64,000 bases of DNA from Blautia sp. Its GTDB lineage: Bacteria > Bacillota > Clostridia > Lachnospirales > Lachnospiraceae. This document shows, piece after piece, positions 42,486-51,528 of this stretch. Every line of letters begins with the position of its first letter. The first letter of the stretch is position 1. The position numbers and the translations under genes are program-made. Where the stretch lies: contig JAMPHB010000001.1 of NCBI GenBank assembly GCA_023663685.1, forward strand, positions 720,068 to 784,067, written 5' to 3'. The notes under the pieces were generated by a model that had not been told where the DNA came from, made no database searches, and saw only the letters and a list, made by a program, of their open reading frames with translations.

Positions 42486-43623
42486 CTACTCCTCCCCGCT
42501 GTCCATGCTTCCGGGACATCCCAGACTCAGCCATTTGAGATAGGCGTTGATAAAGGGATCAATCGCCCCGTCCATGACAGCGTTTACATTGCCGCTCTCC
42601 GTCCCTGTGCGGTGATCCTTCACAAGCGTGTAGGGCTGCATCACATAGGAGCGGATCTGGTTGCCCCAGCCGATCTCCGTGACCTCGCCCCGGATTCCCT
42701 CCGCAAGAGCCGCGTTCTCCTCCTGCTTCAAAAGGAAAAGCCTCGCCTTTAGCATCTGCATGGCCTTATCCTTATTCATATGCTGGGAACGCTCATTCTG
42801 ACACTGTACCACAATCCCGGTTGGATAGTGGGTAATACGGATCGCGGAGCTCGTCTTATTGATGTGCTGACCTCCGGCGCCGCTGGAGCGGAAGGTATCG
42901 ATGCGGATATCCTCATCCTTAATCTCCACATCAAGATCCTCCTCGATATCCGGCATCACATCGCAGGAAACAAAGGAAGTCTGGCGCTTCCCCGCCGCGT
43001 TGAATGGCGAGATGCGCACCAGCCGGTGCACACCCTTCTCCGATTTCAGGCAGCCGTAAGCGTTCGCCCCGTTCACCTGAAAGGTGATGGACTTGATGCC
43101 CGCCTCGTCGCCGTCGAGAGAGTCGAGAACCTCCAGGTGATAGCCCTTCCTGTCCGCCCACTTCGAGTACATGCGAAACAGCATCGCCGCCCAGTCGCAG
43201 GACTCCGTGCCGCCGGCTCCGGCATGGAGCGAGAGGATTGCATTCTCGCCGTCGTACTCCCCGGATAAAAGCGTCTTCATGCGGATGCTCTCGTATTCGC
43301 TCTCCAGCTCTGTGAGCATCTGCTCCACCTCCGGAACCAGCGAGGCGTCGTTCTCCTCGTTGCCCATCTCGATCATCGTCTCTATGTCCTCATAGTCCTG
43401 CATGAGCTTTCCACAGACAGCCACATCGTCCTTTAAGCTCTTGAGCTTTTTCATCTTCTCCTGCGAGACCACCGGATCGTTCCAGAAATCCGGCGCCTCC
43501 ATCTCCCGCTCAAGCTCCTCGATCTGCTGCGTCTTGCCCGCTAAGTCAAAGTGAATCCCTCACTTCCTGCAGCGGCGCTTTGTAGGCGGTAAGCCGCCCC
43601 TTAAAATTGTCGAATTCGACCAC
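42486..43623 (-). CDS. prfB: Peptide chain release factor 2, with programmed +1 frameshift
   Basis: RF2 ends translation at UGA/UAA. The first 25 codons start at a GTG (43623; AGGTGA six bases upstream) and run to an in-frame TGA at 43546-43548 in the context CTTTGAC. After slipping +1 at CTT the frame continues as GAC... for 353 residues, giving 378 aa (RF2-like join: EVRDSL then DLAGKTQQIEELEREM). The anticodon-mimic SPF (RISPFNAAG) and GGQ (GAGGQHINK) motifs are present. A purine-rich GTGAGGG lies just upstream of the slip site, as in other prfB genes. This autoregulates RF2 by its own abundance. Confidence 0.95.
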
Positions 43624-43629
43624 AGAAAA

Positions 43630-44145
43630 TCACCTCTTTTTTCTTTTTTGTCTATTGTAACAATTTGTGAACAGAAATACAACCAGTAATCCGAGGAAAG
43701 CACCGCAGGCGTCAATGAGCACGTCCCGGAACTGTCCCGCCCTGCCGGGCACAAAACGCTGGTGTACCTCGTCTGTAGCGGCATAACAGACTGCAAGCCC
43801 AAAGGCAAGCCCATACCGGAGCAGCCGCTTTCTGTGCCACTCTCCGCGATTCCTCCGAAAGGTGAGCACAAAGAGGATTAGGGAGGCAAGAATGGCGTAC
43901 TCCGTCATGTGAGCCGCCTTGCGCACCGGAAACTCGATGCGCAGCGCCCTCTCCTCAAGCTGCTGCTGTGAAAGCTCCAGATGCAGGGCAAGGTTCACGC
44001 CCTCCACAATCTTGTAGCTGACGCTGCCGCTGACCTCGGCGGACGCCGTGTCCGGCTGGGCGGAAAAGATGAAGATCACCATCATCCACGCCAGCGACGC
44101 AAGAAGCGCCGCCTCGAAAAAGGTTCTGCTTCCGCCGCTTTTCAA
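43630..44145 (-). CDS. VanZ-like membrane protein
   Basis: A 171-aa protein with four membrane segments. It has the VanZ family motifs VRKAAHMTEYAILASLI and AVCYAATDEVHQRFVPGRAG, then FRDVLIDACGAFLGL. Some homologues alter teicoplanin sensitivity; the general function is unknown. It begins with TTG (GGGGG eight bases upstream) and overlaps the protease gene by four bases. It is followed six bases later by prfB. Confidence 0.9.
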   Translation of the reverse strand: MKSGGSRTFFEAALLASLAWMMVIFIFSAQPDTASAEVSGSVSYKIVEGVNLALHLELSQQQLEERALRIEFPVRKAAHMTEYAILASLILFVLTFRRNRGEWHRKRLLRYGLAFGLAVCYAATDEVHQRFVPGRAGQFRDVLIDACGAFLGLLVVFLFTNCYNRQKRKKR

Positions 44146-45434
44146 TGGAGCATCCCCCGCATCTCGTCTATGGCATACTGGAGCTGGTTGTCATAGCGCA
44201 TATCGTAGGGCTGTGTCTTGTCGCCCCCGTACTCATACTCCACGACTTCATCCGGCTCGATTCCGGTGCCGTGGATATTGTTGCCGTTTGGCGTGAAGTA
44301 TTTCGCCGTCGTGAGCTTCACCGCGTCCCCGTCCTCCAGCGGAAAAATCGACTGCACAATGCCCTTTCCAAAGGTCGTCGTGCCCACCAGCGTCCCGTAA
44401 TCGTAATCCTTGATGGCTCCCGCAAAGATTTCGGAGGCGCTTGCGCTGCCCTTATCCACGAGCACGATGAGCGGATAATCCATACACCGCTTGTCTGAGC
44501 TGTAGGTCTCCCGGTTGCCGAATTTATCCTCCGTGTACACGATAGTTCCTTCCGGCAGAATATCGTCCACAATACGCACCACCGAATCAATCAGGCCTCC
44601 CGGATTGTCCCTTAAGTCTACGATCATGCCCTCCATTCCCTGCTCCTCAAGCGCCTTCACCTGCTCCTCAAACTGCTTCGGGGTATTTGACTGGAATTCG
44701 CTGATCTGGATATAGCCGATATTTCCCTCCAAAAGCTCCGAGGATACGCTGGAAAGCTGCACGTTGCGGCGCTCCACGTCAAATTCCAGGGATTCATCCG
44801 TGTCCTCCCTGTAGACGAGCAGATGCACCTTTGTGCCCTCCTTCCCGCGGATCTTCTGCACCAGCGCCGTGAGCTCCATGCTCGTGGCCTCGATGTCATC
44901 GACCATAAGGATCCGGTCGCCGTTTTTGAGTCCGGCCTCCTCCGCCGGGGTCTCCTCGTAGACCTTTGTGATCGTCACTTCCATCGTCTCGGCGTTCTGC
45001 GACAGTCCCGCGCCGATGCCGTAGTAGGCGCCCGAGGTGTCCACCCGGATGCTCGCGTACTCGTCCGCCGTATAGTAGACAGAATACGGGTCGTCCAGCC
45101 CCTCCAGCGTTCCCGCCAGAATGGATTCCCTGACCTTCTCCTTATCGTAATCTTCATAATAATAGATATCCATGTAAGCCAGAAGCTCCTGCTGTTTTTC
45201 CAGCGTGTCCCGGTTCAAAACCGATGAATTGTCGGAGACGACGCCCCCCTTTTTCGGTCCAAAAACCAGATACTGCCTCGTGATGCCCGTATACAGCTTT
45301 ACGCCTGCGGCCAGAAGCACGGCAATGACCAGAACTCCGACGATAAGCCCCGAACAAAAGCCTGAGCCAAAGCCCGTCGATTTTTTCTTCGGATACTCCG
45401 GCGGCATCTCCTGCTGCATATATTGTCTGTCCAT
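44142..45434 (-). CDS. S41 family C-terminal processing peptidase (CtpA/CtpB-like)
   Basis: A 430-aa protein. Cytoplasmic N-terminus with Pro and Lys, a membrane anchor at about 22-45, a PDZ domain around 115-195 (AGLKNGDRILMVDDIEA), and the S41 catalytic core with Ser in VDKGSASASEIFAGAI and Lys in TFGKGIVQSI. Family members cut exported proteins; CtpB acts in spore signalling in Bacillus. Its place beside ftsEX and prfB is conserved in Firmicutes. GGAGG precedes the ATG. Confidence 0.95.
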   Translation of the reverse strand: MDRQYMQQEMPPEYPKKKSTGFGSGFCSGLIVGVLVIAVLLAAGVKLYTGITRQYLVFGPKKGGVVSDNSSVLNRDTLEKQQELLAYMDIYYYEDYDKEKVRESILAGTLEGLDDPYSVYYTADEYASIRVDTSGAYYGIGAGLSQNAETMEVTITKVYEETPAEEAGLKNGDRILMVDDIEATSMELTALVQKIRGKEGTKVHLLVYREDTDESLEFDVERRNVQLSSVSSELLEGNIGYIQISEFQSNTPKQFEEQVKALEEQGMEGMIVDLRDNPGGLIDSVVRIVDDILPEGTIVYTEDKFGNRETYSSDKRCMDYPLIVLVDKGSASASEIFAGAIKDYDYGTLVGTTTFGKGIVQSIFPLEDGDAVKLTTAKYFTPNGNNIHGTGIEPDEVVEYEYGGDKTQPYDMRYDNQLQYAIDEMRGMLH

Positions 45435-45447
45435 ATCTTTCCCTCCG

Positions 45448-46356
45448 CTAAACCTTTAGGTGCTTGCGAATCGTGAGCTGGCTCCCCACAAAGCCGATAC
45501 CCACGCCAAGCACGACCGCAACGGGTATCAGCGTCGAAAACACTGCCTGTACCGAGACGAACTTCATCATGGAGCCGATGAAGCTGAACTTATCGGTAAT
45601 GTACACCATGATCCTCTGGTAGAGAACATACAGAAGGCTCAGCGGAATTGCAGCGCCCACGAGCCCGATCAGCATACCCTCCACCACAAAGGGCGCCCGC
45701 ACAAGAAAATCCGTCGCGCCGATCAGCTTCATAATCGCAATCTCCTCCCTGCGGACAGAAATTCCCACCGTGACCGTGTTGCTGATCAGAAAGACCGCGA
45801 CGCAGAGCAAAATCAGAATGATTCCCGCAGACACATAGCCCACCAGTCTGTTAAAATCGCTTAAGGTGTTCGCCACCAGCTCCGACTGCTTTACCTCCCG
45901 GACGCCGGGGATGGACTCTAAGTAATTGACCAGAGAGCTCTGCATGGAAACGTCATTCAGATAGATCTGGTAGTTCGCCGAGTTCGCCAGCGGATTGTCC
46001 CCGACAAAACCCGCCGCCAGCTCCTCGCGCCCCTCAAAATAGACCTCCTTGTAGTAATTCCACGCATCCTCCGCCGACACATACTCCACACGGCTGACCT
46101 CGGTGCGCTTCTCAACCTGGCTGCCAATGTCGAGGATCTGGCTCTCCGTCAGTCCCTTGTCAAAAAAAATGGAGACGGAAACGCCCTCCTCGATGCCCCG
46201 CACCGCCGCATTAAAATTCGTGATGACCATATAAAATATGCCAAACATAAAAATGCAGGCCGCCATGGTCGCAATGGAGGCCAGAGAAAACATTTTATTG
46301 CGGAAAATACTCTGAAAGCCCTGCTTCATAGAATAAAAAAAGGTGTTAATTCTCAT
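45448..46356 (-). CDS. ftsX: Cell-division protein FtsX
   Basis: A 302-aa membrane protein: one N-terminal membrane helix, an extracellular loop (about 50-170) with the FtsX fold, then three helices and the cytoplasmic motif [20 protein letters not shown]. FtsEX passes a signal across the membrane to activate wall hydrolases. The ATG at 46356 is preferred over that at 46362 because the AGGAGG spacing (nine against three bases) is better. The gene overlaps ftsE by eleven bases. Confidence 0.95.
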   Translation of the reverse strand: MRINTFFYSMKQGFQSIFRNKMFSLASIATMAACIFMFGIFYMVITNFNAAVRGIEEGVSVSIFFDKGLTESQILDIGSQVEKRTEVSRVEYVSAEDAWNYYKEVYFEGREELAAGFVGDNPLANSANYQIYLNDVSMQSSLVNYLESIPGVREVKQSELVANTLSDFNRLVGYVSAGIILILLCVAVFLISNTVTVGISVRREEIAIMKLIGATDFLVRAPFVVEGMLIGLVGAAIPLSLLYVLYQRIMVYITDKFSFIGSMMKFVSVQAVFSTLIPVAVVLGVGIGFVGSQLTIRKHLKV

Positions 46357-47032
46357 CGTCATACTCCTCCTGCTTACTGTCGCTGACGATCGTACCCTTT
46401 TTCACGGTAATGACCCTCTTCTTCATCACCTTGACGATCTCCATATTGTGGGTGACCACGATCACCGTCGTGCCCTTGTCGTTGATCTCCTCCAGAAGCT
46501 TCATAATCTCCCACGCATTGTTATTGTCCAGATTCCCGGTGGGCTCATCCGCCAGAAGGATGCTGGGCTCATTGATCAGCGCCCGCGCGATTGCCACCCT
46601 CTGCTGCTCGCCGCCGGAAAGCTGGCTGGGGTAGGAGCGGTATTTGGCCGCAAGCCCCACCATCGAGAGGGTGATCGGAACTTTTTTTCGTATCCGGCTG
46701 TTTGATTCCCCGATCACCTTCTGGGCAAATGCCACATTATCATACACATTTCTGTCCTTTAACAAACGGAAATCCTGAAATACAACGCCAAGGCTCCGGC
46801 GGAATTTCGGGATCTGCTTCCGTTTGATCTTGCCGAGGATCCTGCCTCCGATCGTGATGGTTCCCTCCGTCGGCTCGAGCTCCTTTAAAAGAAGCTTGAT
46901 CATCGTCGACTTGCCGGAACCACTGTCCCCGACAATAAATACAAACTCTCCATCTTCAATTTCAAGGCTTACATCGTTCAATGCCGGCACTCCCTCAGAG
47001 TAGGTCTTGCTGACATGCTGCAGTTTAATCAT
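46346..47032 (-). CDS. ftsE: Cell-division ATP-binding protein FtsE
   Basis: A 228-aa ABC ATPase. Walker [19 protein letters not shown]-loop VFQDFRLL, signature [15 protein letters not shown], Walker [13 protein letters not shown] and the H-loop VVTHNME. It pairs with FtsX. A start region AAGGAGA lies right after the PucR-type gene stop (12-base gap). Confidence 0.97.
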   Translation of the reverse strand: MIKLQHVSKTYSEGVPALNDVSLEIEDGEFVFIVGDSGSGKSTMIKLLLKELEPTEGTITIGGRILGKIKRKQIPKFRRSLGVVFQDFRLLKDRNVYDNVAFAQKVIGESNSRIRKKVPITLSMVGLAAKYRSYPSQLSGGEQQRVAIARALINEPSILLADEPTGNLDNNNAWEIMKLLEEINDKGTTVIVVTHNMEIVKVMKKRVITVKKGTIVSDSKQEEYDDEN

Positions 47033-47044
47033 CTTTTCTCCTTA

Positions 47045-48133
47045 CTAATAGTCCAAGGATTCCATGTACTTCATGTACTTTACAACCATGAGGGCAATCT
47101 TGAAGGTGATGGCATCCTCGAACACGCGAAGATCCAGCCCGGTGCTCTTCTGCAGCTTATCCAGCCTGTACACCAGCGTGTTCCGGTGGATATAGAGCTG
47201 TCTGGAGGTCTCGGACACATTCAGACTGTTCTCGAAAAACTTATTGATTGTGGAAAGAAGCTCCTCGTCGTACTCATCGGGAGCCTTCCCGTCAAAAATC
47301 TCTTTGATAAACATTTTGCACAGCGGGATCGGAAGCTGGTAGATCAGTCTGCCGATTCCAAGCTGGGAGTAGGCGATCACATTGCGGTCCTCGAAAAAGA
47401 TCTTGCCCACATCAAGCGCCATGCGTGCCTCCTTGTAAGAGCGCGATACCTCCTTTAACTCCCCGACCACGGTTCCGTAAGCGATATGCACATTGCTGTA
47501 CGCATCGGAGCGGAACAGATTTAAGATAACCTCCGCCGTCTTGTTCAGATCCTCGTAGGATTCGTTCTCCGCCAGCTCCTTGACCAGAATGATATTTTTC
47601 TCGTCCACCGCCGTCACGAAATCCCTGGATTTACCGCCGAACAGTCCGCGTATCCTCTCCAGCTCATTGCCGTCCTTCTCCCGGTTGATCTCCACCAGAA
47701 ATACCACACGCCGCACCTCGATCTCGATATGGAGCTTTTTGGCGCGGTTATAGATATCCACGAGAAGCAGATTGTCCAGAATCAGATTCTTGATGAAATT
47801 ATCCTTGTCGAAGCGCTCCTTATACGCCACCAGAAGGTTCTGGATCTGAAAGCCCGCGATCTTGCCGATCATATAGGCATCCTCGCTGTCCCCGCAGATC
47901 AGCAGAATATATTCCAGCTGGTGATCGTCAAACACTTTGAAAAACTGACATCCGCTCACCACCTGGGAATCCGCGGGGGAGGACACGAAGGACTGGGCAG
48001 GCTCTACAAACTGCTCCGCTTCCGCAAACGTGGCGGCAAGTATCTTCCCCTCCACGTCCATCACACACAGATCCATTCTCGTAATCCCCTTAAGACCATC
48101 AATCGTATTCTGAAGTATCTGATTGGAAATCAT
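47045..48133 (-). CDS. PucR/CdaR-type transcriptional regulator
   Basis: A 362-aa protein. The N-terminal about 130 residues form a sugar-diacid-recognition-like domain (MDLCVMDVEGKILAATFAEA). A GGDEF-like degenerate middle domain occupies about 130-270. A PucR-type helix-turn-helix at the C-terminus reads FFENSLNVSETSRQLYIHRN and TLVYRLDKLQKSTGLDLR. Regulators of this class sense metabolites. Its target may be the downstream ftsE operon or a distant gene; nothing in the window shows which. AAGGAG precedes the ATG. Confidence 0.9.
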   Translation of the reverse strand: MISNQILQNTIDGLKGITRMDLCVMDVEGKILAATFAEAEQFVEPAQSFVSSPADSQVVSGCQFFKVFDDHQLEYILLICGDSEDAYMIGKIAGFQIQNLLVAYKERFDKDNFIKNLILDNLLLVDIYNRAKKLHIEIEVRRVVFLVEINREKDGNELERIRGLFGGKSRDFVTAVDEKNIILVKELAENESYEDLNKTAEVILNLFRSDAYSNVHIAYGTVVGELKEVSRSYKEARMALDVGKIFFEDRNVIAYSQLGIGRLIYQLPIPLCKMFIKEIFDGKAPDEYDEELLSTINKFFENSLNVSETSRQLYIHRNTLVYRLDKLQKSTGLDLRVFEDAITFKIALMVVKYMKYMESLDY

Positions 48134-48213
48134 AAATGTTTCTCCTTATCCCCATATTTGCTGACACTTTTTGCAATTTGCATAAATGCCTTTTTTCATT
48201 TTAATACAAAAAC

Positions 48214-48258
48214 ACAAAAAAAGAAAGAGGAAATGTGCATTTTTTATGCATTTCCTCT
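48214..48258 (-). terminator. Terminator after the second YitT gene
   Basis: On the minus strand a ten-pair AGAGGAAATG/CATTTCCTCT stem (48226-48235 with 48249-48258) is followed by a T-rich stretch (complement of 48214-48225). It lies 20 bases past the stop codon. Confidence 0.8.
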
Positions 48259-48277
48259 AACAATCAGGAAACATGTT

Positions 48278-49153
48278 CTATAAATCCCTATGATATTCCA
48301 AAAATCCTTCTCCCAGCACCTCGCGGACGTCAGAGACGATCACAAAGGCGTCCGGGTCTACCTCTTCCACGATATCCTTCACGCTGACAATCTCCTTGCG
48401 GGACACCACGCAATAGAGCACGCATTTGTTCCTGTGGGTGTACATCCCCTTTGCATCCAGCCCGGTGACGCCCCTGTCCAGCTCCCGCATGAGCCTGTCC
48501 GCCACCTCCTCGTAGTGGTTCGTGATGATCAGGGCGGCCTTGGAGCTCTTAAAGCCCTCCAGAAAGGAATCCCCCATCTTCGTCGTCACAAAAATCGCCA
48601 CCACCGCATACAGCGCCGGGCGCAGGCCAAACACATACAGGCCAAGGAGCACGACCAGCCCGTCAATCACCTGCATGATCTGCACCACCGAGTAATGCCT
48701 GAGTCCCGGCTGGATCAGCGCCGCCACCAGATCCGTGCCCCCGGTGGTCGCTCCCGCCCGGAGCACAAGGCCAAAGCCTATCCCTGTAAACACACCGCCG
48801 AAGAGCGCCGCCAGAAGGTAATCGGACTCTGCCAGATCCATCGGCGGAATCAGATACAGCCACAGAGACAGAAGCAGCGTCCCGAAAAATGTCCTGCCCA
48901 CATAGCCCGCCCCGAACCTCCGGTAGGCAAATAAAAACACCGGGATATTGAGAAGCAGGTTCGTAAGCCACAGCGGAACTCCCCCCGGAATCAGCCCTTC
49001 CGTCAGACTCCTGATGAGAATGGCAATCCCGGAAAAGCCTCCGGTGACCAGGCCTATGGGGTCATAGATGCTGCTGATGGCAAGCGCCATCATTCCCGTC
49101 CCCAGAACAATCAGCAAAAGCTCCCAGCACAGCCTTTTTTTATTTCTGTTCAT
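48278..49153 (-). CDS. YitT family membrane protein with C-terminal DUF2179 (second copy)
   Basis: A 291-aa paralogue of the protein at 2.1-3.0 kb: GLVTGGFSGIAILIRSL, RAGATTGGTDLVAALIQ, then the DUF2179 domain AALIITNHYEEVADRLMREL and CVLYCVVSRKEIVSVKDIVE. Five membrane segments precede the soluble part. The start at the ATG 49153 overlaps the WecG/TagA-like gene by 14 bases, so the two are coupled. Nearest Shine-Dalgarno-like bases are AGGA and GGAAG. Confidence 0.9.
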   Translation of the reverse strand: MNRNKKRLCWELLLIVLGTGMMALAISSIYDPIGLVTGGFSGIAILIRSLTEGLIPGGVPLWLTNLLLNIPVFLFAYRRFGAGYVGRTFFGTLLLSLWLYLIPPMDLAESDYLLAALFGGVFTGIGFGLVLRAGATTGGTDLVAALIQPGLRHYSVVQIMQVIDGLVVLLGLYVFGLRPALYAVVAIFVTTKMGDSFLEGFKSSKAALIITNHYEEVADRLMRELDRGVTGLDAKGMYTHRNKCVLYCVVSRKEIVSVKDIVEEVDPDAFVIVSDVREVLGEGFLEYHRDL

Positions 49154-49826
49154 CTTCCACACTTTCCTGCCGGAAGCTGTCAAGCTGCCGTTCCAGCTTG
49201 CGGGTGCGGATCAGACGCTGGATCAGTCCAAGGATACCGCGCCGCTGCACCTCCGGGTTCATGCTTCCGATCCCGTACCAGAGATTCGCCGAGAGCCTGT
49301 CCTTATTCTCCAGCAGAAACTCCTCCTGCTGGGGGCTGGGCAGAATGCTTAAAATCACGTCCGGCGTCACCACATTGACCTCATTGACCAGTGAGTCCGC
49401 CTTCCCCTCGAAATCCTCCAGCGCGTAGCTGACAAGCTCACACCGGGGAAAACGGGCGAGGAGCAGCTCCTCCATCTTCTGCACCTTCGCGCTCTCACCG
49501 CCGATCAGGCAGAGCTTCTTCCGGTTCCGCTCGATCCGCCGCATCAGCTCATAGAAAAAATCGTGGTGCTCCACCTCGCGCCTGCGCTGGTAGCTGTCCG
49601 CACCCACCGCCTCTAAGACCGCGACCTCCGAGATCACCGTGTGCTCCATCGCCATCAGTGCCGTGCGGACGCTGTCGTTTGTGGTGGCAAGCATCAGCGT
49701 GTCCGTATTCACTTCCTCTATTGTGTGGAACCCCTGATCGGATATCTCGCGGTCCAGACACATAATCGCTTCCCGGACCGTACAATTATCCAGTTGGATT
49801 CCGGCAACATCAATCACCTTCATCAT
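49140..49826 (-). CDS. Divergent WecG/TagA/CpsF family glycosyltransferase
   Basis: A 228-aa protein: MKVIDVAGIQLDNCTVREAI at the start, HTIEEVNTDTLMLATTNDSV with the family's acidic N.D, and LCLIGGESAKVQKMEELLLA. The family adds N-acetylmannosamine or similar to lipid-linked sugar carriers. The usual PKQE-containing motif is altered (LPSPQQEEFL), so the activity may have changed. The start at 49826 fits the family; the longer frame to 49913 would include a promoter. Only a GGGG lies before it. Confidence 0.75.
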   Translation of the reverse strand: MMKVIDVAGIQLDNCTVREAIMCLDREISDQGFHTIEEVNTDTLMLATTNDSVRTALMAMEHTVISEVAVLEAVGADSYQRRREVEHHDFFYELMRRIERNRKKLCLIGGESAKVQKMEELLLARFPRCELVSYALEDFEGKADSLVNEVNVVTPDVILSILPSPQQEEFLLENKDRLSANLWYGIGSMNPEVQRRGILGLIQRLIRTRKLERQLDSFRQESVEDEQK

Positions 49827-49835
49827 AACCCCACA

Positions 49836-49864
49836 AGTATACCAAATATGTCCGCATTTGGCAA
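49836..49864 (-). promoter_or_regulatory. Promoter of the WecG/TagA-like gene, near leaderless
   Basis: On the minus strand TTGCCA (49859-49864) and TATACT (49836-49841) are 17 bases apart. The expected start of transcription is three to five bases before the ATG at 49826, so the message would be almost leaderless. Confidence 0.75.
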
Positions 49865-49968
49865 CTGCTGAATTTTCCTCCTCCAACAGACATTGTACGA
49901 CAATTTCCGACATAGTATTGCATTATTTTTACATTTAAAATGTCAATTCCTTTTTCAAAATTTTCCAG

Positions 49969-50120
49969 TTATCGACAAAGTTTATTATTTTTCAACAAAA
50001 CAGCTGTTCTAATTTCACCGGCATTTATAAGTCAAAAAAGCTTTTTCTTATGTGGATAACGTGCATAACTCCGTGCATAACTCGTTTTTTCAGCATTTCA
50101 GGGCTTAAAATTGTGGATAA
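49969..50120. promoter_or_regulatory. DnaA-box cluster in an AT-rich intergenic stretch
   Basis: Two exact matches to the DnaA box (TTATCCACA on the minus strand) lie at 50051-50059 and 50112-50120. A one-mismatch TTATCGACA is at 49969-49977. Two CGTGCATAA variants (two mismatches) are at 50060-50068 and 50072-50080. They sit in the 370-base gap between the amidase stop (50197) and the WecG/TagA-like start, in AT-rich sequence. No dnaA or dnaN gene is in the window. The rest of the gap holds only poly-T/A runs. Confidence 0.65.
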
Positions 50121-50196
50121 CTTTTTTGTCAGTTCTTCCCCTTTTCCGCCAAAATATTTTCTTAAGGGAAAAATTTTGTGCAACTTTTTTATCAGC

Positions 50197-51495
50197 TTAT
50201 TCTGTTTCTATTGTATCCATAACTCCCGGCGTATATGCTCCCGTAATCTTTATATTTTCACACTTCACATAGGCGCATACCTGATATTCGTAGGTGTGCT
50301 CCGCATCTGCGCCCGCATCCGTCCAGACAAGCGTGCCGCTGTCCAGCTCTGCCACGACAAGGAAGCTCTCCCCGCTGTCCGCCCTGCGGGCGATGAGATA
50401 ACCGTCCGCCCCGTCCACAGAGGTAAAGGCAAGCTGCACCTGCCCGGTATCGGAACGGCTGACTGCCACAAGGGACGGCGCGCCTATCGTCGTGACCGAC
50501 AGTGTGTTGGAGACATCCGTGTAGAAGGTTCTGTCCTTCCCCGCCACATAGGCGCGCAGACAATACTCGTATGTTTGTCCTCCTGCCGCAGTCGTATCCA
50601 GATAGCTGCTGCCGCTTCCGCTCACGACCGCAAGCGCCTCACAGGCCTCCTCCCCCGCGCTCCGGCGGAAAAGCACATAGCCGTCCGCCCACGCGCATTC
50701 GCTCCACGCAAGACTGACCGCGTTTCCCTCCGCAAGCTTTACACTCTTTAATACCGGGGTTTTCCCCTTCACCAGACCGTAGGCTTCCGCGATTCCTGCC
50801 GCGTCCGCCACTCCCAGTTTTTTCAGCTTCGCGGGCGTGCTCAGATACTTCCTGCAGTCCGAGGGGTTGCTGACATAGGCGTGTTCCACAATCAGGCCGG
50901 GAAACCCCTCCTCCTTGCTGAGCTTGATCACACGGTAATAATCGGCCAGCTTTTTGTCCGGGTACTTCGTGCGGTTCTCGGAATTGCGGTATGCCACTCC
51001 CAGATTCTTAAGCCCCAGAGAGGTCAGCTTACTCTCGATACTGACGGCGACCCTGTGCCCCTCTGCGCCAATTTCTTTTTTATAATTATAATTCGGGTAA
51101 AACACGCAGGCGCCGTTGCTGGACGCCTTGTAATCCGCGTTGTTGTGGAGGCTCACAAAGAGGTCGGCGCCCATCTGCTTCGCAAAGAGCACCCTCTCAT
51201 CTAAGGAGACATAGACGTCGCTTGTGCGCGTCATATAGACCTTCACTCCCGCATACTTCTCCAGCTCCGCCTTACACGCCTTCGCAATCGCAAGATTCAG
51301 CTGCTTCTCCTTATAGCGCTTGCCGCTCCATGTACGGCTGGCGCCGCCGTCGCTGCCGCCATGTCCCGCATCCAGCACGACTACAAACGGGTCTGTCTGC
51401 GCCTGCTTCTGCGCGGCCTCCGCTGTATCCGGCTGCGCGCAGACCGACAGAAAGCCTATGGCCAGTGCCAGTAATACCCCTAAACCTCTTTTCAT
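50197..51495 (-). CDS. N-acetylmuramoyl-L-alanine amidase (Amidase_3) with fibronectin-like domains
   Basis: A 432-aa secreted wall hydrolase. Signal peptide about 1-27. The Amidase_3 domain has zinc ligands in VLDAGHGGSDGG, YKEKQLNLAIA and SLHNNADYK, and the catalytic Glu in LIVEHAYVSN. Two fibronectin-type-III-like domains follow (about 265-430). It cuts the peptide from MurNAc and is probably retained in the wall. It lies 33 bases downstream of the GH25 gene, with the two likely co-transcribed. Confidence 0.92.
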   Translation of the reverse strand: MKRGLGVLLALAIGFLSVCAQPDTAEAAQKQAQTDPFVVVLDAGHGGSDGGASRTWSGKRYKEKQLNLAIAKACKAELEKYAGVKVYMTRTSDVYVSLDERVLFAKQMGADLFVSLHNNADYKASSNGACVFYPNYNYKKEIGAEGHRVAVSIESKLTSLGLKNLGVAYRNSENRTKYPDKKLADYYRVIKLSKEEGFPGLIVEHAYVSNPSDCRKYLSTPAKLKKLGVADAAGIAEAYGLVKGKTPVLKSVKLAEGNAVSLAWSECAWADGYVLFRRSAGEEACEALAVVSGSGSSYLDTTAAGGQTYEYCLRAYVAGKDRTFYTDVSNTLSVTTIGAPSLVAVSRSDTGQVQLAFTSVDGADGYLIARRADSGESFLVVAELDSGTLVWTDAGADAEHTYEYQVCAYVKCENIKITGAYTPGVMDTIETE

Positions 51496-51528
51496 ATTTC
51501 TTCCCCAAATCCCTTCTTTTCCGCAGGT

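Noticed and set aside
49969..50120. A replication origin
   Set aside because: DnaA boxes are present, but neither dnaA, dnaN, rpmH nor gidA lies nearby and no clear unwinding element with DnaA-trio is seen. Called only a DnaA-box cluster.
50050..50751. A 233-aa plus-strand gene over the amidase gene
   Set aside because: It is antisense to the amidase, has no ribosome site and an unlikely composition; it is a shadow frame.
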